Below the pieces are notes generated by a model, which searched no databases, was not told the origin of the DNA, and saw only the letters and a list, made by a program, of their open reading frames with translations. A stretch of DNA of 64,000 nt from Parapristionchus giblindavisi (taxonomy: Eukaryota > Nematoda > Chromadorea > Rhabditida > Diplogasteridae). The stretch spans positions 620,001-684,000 of the forward strand of contig CALSFV010000209.1 of the NCBI GenBank assembly GCA_943737045.1, read 5' to 3'. Below are positions 1 to 10,100 of the stretch, one piece after another. Position numbers and translations under genes: made by a program. The stretch's first letter is position 1. Every line of letters begins with the position of its first letter.

Positions 1-725
1 TCCTTTGTTGAGTAACTTCTAGAACAGTTCATTTCGAGTCGATTGGAAAAAAAAATTCTTGCTGTAGGTCACAAATTGAATGAGGTATGGCTGCCCGAAG
101 TGGAAGATCAAAAAATCGATAAACATGCAAATTTGGCGAAACCAAGTGCATACCTTCCACAATGTACTATAGACTGTGAAAGCCAAAACGACCGCTCAAC
201 ATAGAAACTCTCTCAAATGCAATCGTCTTTCGCTTGTCTGGCTATGGAAACAAAATGGCTTGAACCAGAATACTGTGCTTCTCCTTTACGTCATTATGGT
301 CAATCATATAAATCTCATCCAAATCGGGGAGAAAAATTTAAAAACTGTCGGAAAAAGGTCTCATTTTGATACTTTTTTACAGGAGATCCGTGATAAGTAT
401 AATTTCAAAAATGTTCATAAAAGATGAAATTGAATTAAACGGAAGTCGAACCAGAGGGTCACGGTCGAACGAATTATCGATTTTCCGGCTCTGGTAGTTG
501 ATCCTAGCAATTTTTAAGCTACTTTTGGGCATCCACCACCTATGGAGCTATAGCTGCACCTGCGCATATGGGTCGATTTCAAAATCTCCTCCGTAAAGTT
601 ATGTGCTTCCCCTTGTAAGTTAATTGTATTTTGTATAAATTTTCAACTCAAAATAGTTTTGACAACGTTCTTTTTTTTCCTTTTTTTTGTTAACAGCTGG
701 ACGAAAGCAATAACGCAGGCCTAAC
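1..725. other. Edge region without a recognisable gene
   Basis: No exon with family resemblance was found on either strand. About 180-225 shares a short motif (gaaagccaaaacgaccgctc and what follows) with the reverse strand near 47,300-47,340, so part is repeat. Downstream exons of the minus-strand receptor that starts at 3060 would be expected here or beyond the left edge, but I could not recognise them. Confidence 0.4.
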
Positions 726-3060
726 CTTATCATGCCGATGTACTGTATTATACAAGGTCCGGTGATCAATTGCCACATGAGCAGGGACGAGACGGATGCA
801 GACACAACTAGAATATCTTGCATCCATTTTGGAAAGATGACCATGATGGGATTCAACACCGCAATGGTGAAATAACCATCGACAAAGATGTGACCCTGAA
901 GCAGCACATTAAAGGAAGCTTTGCTATCATATTATTAAATAACTATAATTACTATCTTGACACTATCTAATCATTTTTAACACATTTATCATGAGTTTTC
1001 TTCGCACATTTCACTCTTTGTTCATCACAAAAGAAAGATCCACCGTAATTTTCTCAACGATTTTAAGTCATTGATACTTACAAGGAGTCTCGTTTGCCTT
1101 AAGGTGGCGATAAGTGACGATTTAGAGCTTATTAGAAAGCCCTTTGTCTGTAGAGTGAGAATATGTTTAAATTGTATCGCAAATGCACGACCATTAGACG
1201 GAAATTGCAAGGCAGAAATTGCTAAAACTTTTTTTTTATTCCGTGAACAGAGCAACACACATTCTTACTCTACAGACAAAGGGCTTTCTACTAAGCTATC
1301 TATAAATCGTCACTTATCACCTTAAGACACCGGCTCAGTAAGATTCGAGGGTTGAGCCACTGACCCCGGACATCGACCCCACCGATTTGGCTCAAAATTT
1401 TTTTGTGGATACCCCCATGAGCCCCCATCACCAAATGGGTATTCATTAGGGCTGGATCCTTGAAACACAGAAGTGGCGGGTTGTCGAAATTTGAAAACTC
1501 GATTTTCACCAAAACAAAATGGAGCGACCTAGGACCAATGTTAGTGTCGATTAATTATAAGTATAACTAGACAACAACGACTAGATATATGACGGTCCGG
1601 AGATCCGATCGCAAACAGATTTTTTTAAATTCTCAAAACATTCTAAAATTAATTAAAATTTTAAAACAAAAAACGGCAGCCCAATTTTTGATTCATTTTA
1701 TAGAGCAAAAAATTCCGCGTCGAATGAGGCAAAAAAATCAAAAATCGATCGACCCGTGTTTTGAGATAAATGAACCTGAAGACGACCCGAAAATATTTTT
1801 GTTTTCAAACCCCCTCATGTTTGTACTCATATTGTAGAACTCGTCGAGTAGAACAACTTTTATGTTGAACGTTTTGTCTGAAACTCATGCACAAGAGAAA
1901 TACGTGAGTTTAATTTCTTCTCACAGTTTTTCAGTCAATTTAGAGTAAATCGAAAGTAAAATATTTTTTGTGCACAAAGTGATTACGCCTATATTGTAGA
2001 ACTCAAAAATACATACTTAATTTGTTGTTTAACGAAAAAAAATTGTTGGCCCCTATTCTGAAAAACATGGCCTCTAAAGTGGTCATGAAACAAAAGTTGT
2101 CGAAACCTTGCCATGTTTATACTCATTTTAAAGAACTCGTCGAGTTCATCATTTTTCATGTTGGTCGTATTCTATGAAAGTCGTTTTTCTCAAGATACAA
2201 GTGATAGAAAAGATTTGGATTCAATAAACCTAAATTCGTGTATTTCTCTTGTACAAGAGTTTCAGACAAAACGTTCAACAAGAAAGTTGTTCTACTCGAC
2301 GAGCTCTTCAAAAAGAGTACAAACATGAAGGGTTTTAAATGCAAAAATATTTTCGAGTCATTTTCAGGTTCATTTATCTCAAAACACGGGTCGATCGATT
2401 TTTTATTTTTTTGCCTCATTCGACGCGGAATTTTTAGCTCTATAAAATGAGGCAAAAATTGGGCTGCCGTTTTTCATTTTAAAATTTTAAATAATTTTAG
2501 AATGTTTTAAGAATGTAAAAAAATCAGTTTGCGATCGGATCTCCGGACCGTCATATATCTAGTTTTTGTTGTCTATTTATACTTATAATTAATCGACACT
2601 AACATTGGTCCTAGGTCGCTCCATTTTGTTTTGGTGAAAATCGAGTTTTCAAATTTCGACAACCCGCCACTTCTGTGTTTCAAGGATCCAGCCCTAATGA
2701 ATACCCATTTGGTGATGGGGGCTCATGGGGGTATCCACAAAAAAAGTTTGAGCCAAATCGGTGAGGTCGATGTCCGGCACTACCTGGAATCTCACTGAGC
2801 CGTTGTCTTAAGGCAAAAAAGACTCCTTGGTAGTTGTATTATTATTCTAGAATGTGTCAAACACTTACCGCTGTACAAAACAGGAATAGAACAGAGAAAG
2901 CGATCCCATGTATAGCAAAAACAAGAATAACTTGACGAAAAATCGGCGTAACTCTTTCATTGTGTCTGTTGAAAATTACAGCAATCAAGAGGCAGTAAAG
3001 TGCGATGGCTAGCGTAAGCTCGATGCCGGTTATAAATTGAACTACCGTAACCCACGACAT
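726..3060 (-). CDS. 7TM chemoreceptor (Str-like), exons 1 and 2 only
   Basis: Two exons are clear. Exon 1 is 3060-2869 (64 codons, begins MSWVTVVQ) and holds two hydrophobic segments. Exon 2 is 895-726 (170 bp, begins GHIFVDGY) and holds a third, ending in QYIGMIR at the place where GPCRs carry a DRY-like motif. Donor (gtaagt) and acceptor (ttcag) are good and the frames are open. The pseudogene at 59,350-62,758 has the same first two exon lengths (192 and 170 bp), so they are paralogues; its later exons resemble the Str superfamily of nematode chemoreceptors. Intron 1 is about 2 kb and almost wholly fold-back repeat. Exons for TM4-7 were not found; they may lie past the window edge, or the gene may be truncated. 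Predicted role: odorant receptor in ciliary membranes of sensory neurons, inferred from the family. Confidence 0.6.
1080..2829. mobile_element. Fold-back element(s) in receptor intron 1
   Basis: Positions 1321-2812 form an inverted repeat: the left arm (ttaagacaccggctcag onward) is matched by the reverse complement of the right arm ending gagccgttgtcttaag, with arms of roughly 500 bp. A smaller palindrome, 1098-1326, with ends cttaaggtggcgataag and cttatcaccttaag, abuts it. The outermost 18 bases or so (caaggagtct near 1080, actccttgg near 2825) are also inverted copies, so the small palindrome probably inserted into the left end of a larger fold-back. No transposase is visible, so the element is non-autonomous. 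Confidence 0.7.
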
Positions 3061-3186
3061 AGAAGACCGTGATTACTTCATCACTGATGGGGACAGCTCA
3101 GGAAGACGAATGAAAAACACCTAAAAGTGATAGACGTTTGACAATGAAGCAAGCTTTATCTGTATTAGGAATAGGAAAGGACCAAC

Positions 3187-3297
3187 GCTAATTAAAGGGA
3201 ATGGTCTCTACAATGTGCACACTATTTCTCTGTAATCCAACAACGGGAAAGCATTGCGCGTCGAAGAGACCATAGAGAGAGCTAGGCTCCTTTTAAA
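3187..3297. repeat. MITE family 2 copy (TTAA ends)
   Basis: Imperfect palindrome of about 110 bp beginning ttaaaggga and ending cctttta, with the internal pair aatggtctct / agagaccat. Related copies lie near 4000-4110, 4672-4795, 18,716-18,810, 52,047-52,165, 54,487-54,597 and 62,775-62,890. The insertion at 4672 shows TTAA target duplication, as in piggyBac-type elements. Confidence 0.65.
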
Positions 3298-3304
3298 GAT
3301 ATTG

Positions 3305-3625
3305 GCCCGCGAATGTTCATATAAATCACTACACCCTCTTGTGCGAATGCAAAGTGATATGCGAAGAGATAGTGCAGCGACTCATCCATCCCATGGCACA
3401 GTGGAAAACGTTCAGACTCGTTACCCGTTTGACGCAAGTTCGAAACCCATTGCCGAATTTCCTCAATTTTCAAAAAGCGCGCCCTTCCCTGAACCGGCAT
3501 GATAGTTCATTGATGTTTCTAGCGATCAATACGCTAAATTATCATAAAATAAATAGTGTACTGTATGTAGAAATACTTTTGCTACCTTTCTGTCTTTACA
3601 GTTTGTTCACGAAAATATTCGTACA
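3305..3625 (+). repeat. Repeat with tRNA-like internal promoter, degenerate copy
   Basis: A diverged copy of the element at 14,332-14,653. It starts cccgcgaatgttcat and ends gaaaatattcg. The middle keeps weak A-box-like (ggcacagtgg) and B-box-like (agttcgaaaccc) sequences. The minus-strand receptor gene ends upstream of it, so it is intergenic. Confidence 0.5.
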
Positions 3626-3829
3626 CCTTTAGCGAAGTTATGTAATACATGAGGACGCAAGTGTGACAGAGAGAAAGAGCCACGAATGTCGTATTCTTTA
3701 GATCGATTCTTCAAGATCGAAGACTTGTATACTAATAATGTAGCAGCGCAAATTCGCGTTCATAAACTACAAATATACTGTCTACTACAAATACAGTCAA
3801 ATGCTACAAATACACTGTAATGCATTTCG

Positions 3830-5060
3830 TCAACTGTCTACTAAAAATACACTGTAAAGCATTTCGACAAATATGTAAACCGCGAAGATAGTCAAGGACG
3901 CCCAGCTCCCCTGGAGCAGTTCCCACTTCGGCAACTCCTTATGGACTTCCGAGCAGGATGGAGCGCCAGTTTACAAAGCTAAAATGGATAAAGGGGTCGA
4001 ATCCTTTGTCAATGGTCTCTTTTGTCAAGGTCTATGCTCTCTCGTAGATAGAGAACAGAGAAAGAGTGTTCGCAATGAAGAGGCCATTGAGCGAGGTCAC
4101 ACTCCCTTTAAGGCGTGGTGACGAACTTATGCAATAGGTGAGGACGCAAGTGTGAAAGAGAGAACGAGCCACGAAACAATGAGAGAGAAAAAACATTAAA
4201 AAATTGTTTCATGAGTGTGAACAAATGTATGAAAGGAAAGATAAGGAGACTATGAGCAAAACAAACGCGGTCCGATGTTTCGGCCCTCGGTTCTAGACAC
4301 CGGAACCGCCCCATGTGGGTTGGGCTTCATCAGGAGACCAGACCACATAAGATTTGTTGTATTCTATAGATCGATTCTTGTGCACCTGTCTTGTATAATA
4401 ATAATATAGCCAACGCAAGTTCGCGTTCTTAAACTGCATATCTGAGCTGATATCATTCTCGGAATCTTTTTTTTTCAATTTCAAGTGGTGCATAAGTATA
4501 CTAAAAGTGAGACGCAAGTCTAGTTCAAAAATACTGTAATGCATTTCGTCAAATATGTAAATCGCAAAGATAGTCAAGGACGCCCAACTCCCCTGGAGCA
4601 GTTCCACCTCGGCAACTCCTCGTGGACCTCTGAGCAGGATGGAGCGCCAGTTTACAAAGCAAAAATCGTTAAACGGGCCGAAACCTTTGTCAATGGTCTC
4701 TTCTACGGTCTATGCTATCTGGTTGGTAGAGAACAGAGAAATAGTGCTCGCAATGAAGAGGTCATTGAGATAGGTCAAACTCCCTTTAACGCGTGGTGAA
4801 AAGAGCAGTTTCTCGAATTCATTCGTGAAGAGGATTAGCTGATTAGCTGCCTCGCCCGATATCAGCCCCTGGTCTACTCCATCTGGGGCACCTTGGAGGA
4901 GAAGGCCTACACTACTCCCCAACCCAAATCTGGAGTCGCTGAAGAAATCCTTGGCGAAAGAATGGTCGAAGATGGACACCACCTACGTGCGTACTGTCAT
5001 AGATGTGTTCCCCTCCCTCCTCAATGACGTCAACACGACCTATGCAATTCATTATCGTTA
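3830..5060 (+). pseudogene. Two broken Tc1/mariner-type transposase copies
   Basis: Around 3900-4110 and 4560-5030 the plus strand encodes pieces of a transposase of the QDGAP class: both copies read QDGAPVYKAK; the second continues after an interruption with LVYSIWGTLEEKAY and, after a frameshift, SLKKSLAKEWSKMD. The order matches the C-terminal catalytic half of IS630/Tc1/mariner transposases, in which the aspartate of QDGAP is catalytic. Stops and frameshifts are present and no terminal repeats were identified, so both are dead. In copy 2 a MITE (family 2) splits the reading frame at a TTAA; copy 1 carries a related MITE at the equivalent place, so the composite was probably duplicated as a unit. 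Confidence 0.65.
4672..4795. mobile_element. MITE family 2 inside a transposase frame
   Basis: The left junction reads aaaatcgTTAA and the right junction ctTTAAcgcgtgg. Removing one TTAA plus the insert rejoins codons for KIVNAW in the transposase frame. This gives the element's ends and a TTAA target-site duplication without outside data. Confidence 0.75.
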
Positions 5061-6540
5061 GCATCATCATTTTCGTTTATCGATTCATTTCGTTCTTTTT
5101 CTTCTATCACACGTTTCACTGTTTATTCATGAATACGTATAAATATTATTATTATTATGAAGTCAGAATCGGGCAATGAGTGTTTTATTGTATTCCCAGA
5201 TGATTGAAGATTATCTGGTAAATGTGAACGAAACTAGATTTTTTGAATATTCCGTTTTTACGGTGTGACCACTGTGGCAGGATATTAATGCACGTATAAA
5301 TACACGAATACGACAAAAATACGACAAAATGAAATAATAAATTAAATAAAATACGACTAATACACGTCAGAAATATGCGAATGGGCGCCTTCTCTCGCCT
5401 AAAATCATGTAAAGCCCATTGTGCTGGTGGACAGCTGCTTTATAGCAAACTATTAATAATAATTTGTCTACGCCCGAGGCCCAACAGTAATTGAAAGAAC
5501 AATATGTGGTAAGATATGATTGACGACTCTCATATCTTATAATTTTTATTGCACACATCCTCGTGTATAATTGATATAACCTCTGAAACTTTAAAAGAAC
5601 TACAAGTACTAGTATCTCGTTCAGGTTTCATTTGGTATTACATTAACATTAACTATTAATCTATTTTCCCACAAAGAGGCAAATCATCAGGGCATTCAAG
5701 TAATGCGCACATCATTCCTATGCACACTATTGAAAAGAATTTAAAAAATAAGAGAAAAAACGTGGTAAGGTTAACTAGTTCCCTTTTTAAAGTGATACCC
5801 TGAGTTAATTTAAAACTCCCCGCGCTGTAAATGCTCTCCCGCTTTATTTGTATGCGAGAGAGGGAGAGGGGAGAATCAAATTTAGCTGGGGGGAGGGGGG
5901 AATGTAACATGATATATTTACGTCACAGGGACGAATTTTCGTGATCTCAAAATTCAGGCCTACCAATTACAGTTTGGGCACAATTTAGAAAACTTGGATT
6001 CAGTTCTACATAAATCTAACTTGTATCGGCAAAAGTCATGAGGCACTTTCTATTATTTCTATAACTTTTGATCGATGAAAGAAATCAAGATGATCTTTTG
6101 AGACAATGTACACGATTTATCAAGGAATCATGATATCTTGGTGATAATAAATTAGTACACTATTGCGTAGTGATTTTATTATATTTTATTCTATACCAAG
6201 AATGATTGAATGAGATATTTGTATTCCAAGAGTGATTGAATGAGATATTTGAATGAGATAATGAGGTATACGTATAAATATGTATACCAATTAAACAATT
6301 CCATAACTGTTCTGTCCTCTGGAGGTTGCTTTATTCAATGTATTGCCCACTACTATGTATCATCACAATTGTAATGATCGACAGATACAGTGTAGCCAAA
6401 AAGTCATGGGACACTTTCCGGGATCAGAAGTTATAAAAATATGAAAAATGGTGAAAAATGGTTTGTCTACATGGTAGAGTAATTTGATGTCGAGAAGACG
6501 ACGCTTCCAATTAATGAGAGAGAACAAAGACGAAATGTTT
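5060..6540. other. No gene seen; scattered repeat fragments
   Basis: Long AT-rich stretch without family-like exons. Around 5760-5830 there is a degenerate copy of MITE family 1 (ttaatttaaaactccccgcg). From about 6480 the sequence is a copy of the repeat seen at 4150-4300 (gaacaaatgtatgaaag, gcaaaacaaacgcgg, tgtttcggccctcg). Confidence 0.45.
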
Positions 6541-6569
6541 CATGACTGTGAACAAATGTATAAAATAAA

Positions 6570-6704
6570 ATGTTAGTGTAGAGCTTGGTTATGCCATAGG
6601 TAAAACGAAGAGTTGGATCATATTAGTTTATTGGTCAGACCAATAAACTAATATGATCCAACTCTTCGTTTTACCTATGGCATAACCAAGCTCTACACTA
6701 ACAT
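6570..6704. repeat. Perfect 66-bp hairpin with 3-base spacer
   Basis: Bases 6570-6635 are exactly complementary to 6639-6704, separated only by cag. The hairpin lies in a roughly 170-bp insertion flanked by ataaaataaaa on both sides, within a repeat whose uninterrupted relative is at about 4200-4240. Transcribed, it would form a perfect long hairpin. No mismatches or bulges typical of a microRNA precursor are present. Confidence 0.85.
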
Positions 6705-7110
6705 ACTATCCAAAACAATGAAGATAACCCAGTACAATCAATATAAAATAAAAGATAAGGAGACTATAAGCAAAACAAACGCGGTTCAATGTTTCGGCCC
6801 TCGCTTCAAGAAAAGAGGATATTCTATTTGAAATACAGTGATTCCATGTGAAGGTAAATCAGAGCTAATTGATTGATAGCTAAATCATCTCGAACATTTC
6901 ATGAGCATATATATTAAATATATTTATTCAGAATAAATCATCATACACGTTTATTTTATACTTTTGTTATAGATAATATCTAGAAGAAAATATGGCTTAA
7001 TCGCAGAAAATTAGGAATAGGTGAAATGTAATAAAATAAGAAGTTTTTTTTTCATTGGAGGTCACACTTTGTGTGCTTGCTATTAACGTTTTGAACGTTT
7101 TAAGTCATAA

Positions 7111-10100
7111 TCATAGTTTCTGAAATTCTTCGAAGGATATATTGGCCACACTCTGATCGGCCCTTTTCTTGGAGACTTTGTACTTATGAATAATAAATAA
7201 TGCGACGATGTGCGAGATAAAATGCGGCATCAAGTGGATGAGAATGTTAAAGTCCACATCTGAATTGGCAAAATTATACAACAGACTACACTGAAGCCAT
7301 AGTAATTTTAAGCTCGATTTATTTTTTGGAACCGTGATTTTTTTTAAAAATTAGGCTGAAGCATGATCGAAACGAATGTTATAGACTTACAAGGGAACTC
7401 TGTGGACTTGTCTTGGCCATATGAGAAGGCGCTATCATGACAAAAATAAGTTTTCGATGGTGATTACGAATCTCTCTTTAGGAGTGCCTAGACGACCTGA
7501 GTTTCGAGAAAATCGATATTGAAATTTGGCTTTTCAAGTTGAAAATGCAAAAGGGGTGTTGCACAAACATTTTCTATGAGTTGGTGAACTCATCTATCAA
7601 CGACCTTACGACGACCAACGATATCAACGTTTTTGATGTTTCATCTTAAGAGAGATGGCCGTTAAGACTCGACCACCCCCGGACACGTGCGCTAGCAATG
7701 AGAACTGGGAGTCCATACTTGGGTGTTAGGAGTGTCCGCGGCCCGTATTACCCAAAACGGCTGAAATTTCCTGTTTGTGCCCTCAAGCTATTAGAAAAAA
7801 TTTTTTTTTTTTAAAACTTTAAAAAATCATAATTCCTCAAATTGTTGAGATTATGTCTAAATACCATTTGCGATGCGTCTAGGGTGCAAAGTGCTTGCTA
7901 ATTCACTATTAGCATCGAATGTGCGTTGATTCCTAAACCACTTTTTTGACTCAAAATTTTGGTTTTTTCGGACAAATCATCGCTTGTTGTAGTTTGCTCC
8001 CAAAATTTCCGACCAGGTATTGTAGCCCAAGCAATTCTGCACTGATTTAACTTAAAACTGGGTTCTCCCCGATCGACCATTTTGTCGAATTTTTCGCTCG
8101 AATCTCCGTCATCGATGGTTGTCCCGAACAAATGCTGTATTTTCCAAACGATTGGTGCGGAATTGTGGGCTACTGAAAGTTTAAAGGTGAGACGAGTAAA
8201 ATGACACAAGAAGCCCATCACTTGGATCAATTTGAAAATTTCGATTTTCACGGGTCATGGTCCGAAAATTTCAAAATTTTTCAAGTTTGAAATCTTTTCA
8301 TTTATGTGGCTTATTGTGAAATGCTAATGATGTGAATAATATTCAGCCAATGCTCAATGGCTGAACTCTCCTTTCAACCATTTTTTTCGAAAATTTTAAT
8401 TCTGATTGCGTGCGAAAAATCAGAAATGTGTTTGAATCAGTTTCCAACCTGCTTTCTGTAACATCAATATGAAAATCGTTTATTTTCGAAAATTCATATT
8501 TTTTTGCCATGACCCCGGGGTCATGAAAATCGATTTTTCAAAAGTGAGAGGAATGCCGGGATTTCAGTTCTACTATGTTTACTCATCATAAAACTTCACA
8601 TTGTCATTGTCATTTGCTCATTGTCGCAGCATTCGAATCAAACTGCAATATTTCAGAAATTTACCATGAAAGTAGGCACTCAAATTGAATTTTTTTAATT
8701 TTCGAAAATAAACGATTTTCATATTGATTATGTACATTGGAAAGTACTAAGACAAAATGTTACAGAAATCAAGTTGGAAACTGATTCAAACAAAATTCTG
8801 ATTTTTCGCACGCATTCAGAACGAAAATTTTCGAAAAATGGTTGAAAGGAGGGATCAGTTATTGAGCATTAGCTGAATATTATTTACATCATTAGTACTT
8901 CACAATAAGCCGTATAAATGAAAACATTTCAAACTTGAGAAATTTTGAAATTTTCGAACCATGGTCATGAAAATCGAAATTTTCAAATTGATCCAAGTGA
9001 TGGGCTTCTTGTGTCATTTTACTCGTCTCACCTCTAAACTTTGAGTAGACCACAATTCCGCACCAACCGTTTGGAAAATACAGCATTTCTTCGATGACGG
9101 AGATTCGAGCGAAAAATTCGTCAAAATGGTCGATCGGGGAGAACCCAGTTTTAAGTTAAATCAATGCAGAATTGCTTGGGCTACAATACCTTGTCGGAAA
9201 TTTTGGGAGCAAACTACAACAAGCGATGATTTGTCCGAAAAAGCCAAAATTTTGAGTCAAAAAAGTGGTTTAGGAATCAACGCGCATTCGATGCTAATAG
9301 TGAATTAGCAAGCACTGTGCACCCTAGACGCATCGCAAATGGTATTTAGACTTAATCTCAACAATTTGAGAAATTATGATTTTTAAATGTTTTTGCACTT
9401 AAATTATTTTTTCTAATAGCCTGCGGGCACAAACAGGAAATTTCAGCCGTTTTGGGTAATAAGGGCCGGGGACACTCCTATTGTGCGTATAAAATGTACT
9501 TGCATAAGAAAATGACAAATGGTGCTAACGAACGGAAGTCACAATCGAGAGGCGAGCGAGATGTAGCCTTCTACATCTCGCCCCGCCTCTCGATTGTCTC
9601 TCCGCTGCCTCTCTCTAACCCGGCTGACCGTCGCCGCGCGCAATATTATATATAAAAGAGCTCGGCATAGTTTCTGAACCATGCAAAACAAGAAAGTCGC
9701 TTGTGGGAGTGATTGGCTACTCTCGTACCAAATAAACAAGTGTATTTTATACGGTCAATAACACCCAAGTATGGACTCCCAGTTCTCATTGCTAGCGCAC
9801 GTGTCCGGGGGTGGTCGAATATGATCGAGTCTTAGGGATCAGGCCTCTTAACATCAAGAAAAACAGCAGAAGAAAAGTGCTGCAAGAGGGATCGAACCAG
9901 TGACAATCAAGAGTTAACGCGTACATCATATCCACTACACTACACAGGTCGTTGCTTTGGAGGTTGATAGATGAGTTCACCAACTCATAGAAAATGTTTG
10001 TGAACTCAAAACTCAAACTCAAGTCGTAAATCAAGTCTCAAAACTCAAAACTCAAAACTCAAGTCGTCGAGGCAGTCCTAAAAATAAATTCGTAATCACC

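Noticed and set aside
6570..6704. microRNA precursor
   Set aside because: Perfect complementarity over 66 bp with a 3-base loop is unlike a miRNA hairpin. An inverted-repeat origin is simpler.
7898..9308. Open frames containing MVDRGEPSFKLNQC in both arms of a palindrome
   Set aside because: Arm symmetry again; no recognisable protein family and frames are not extended to a plausible gene.
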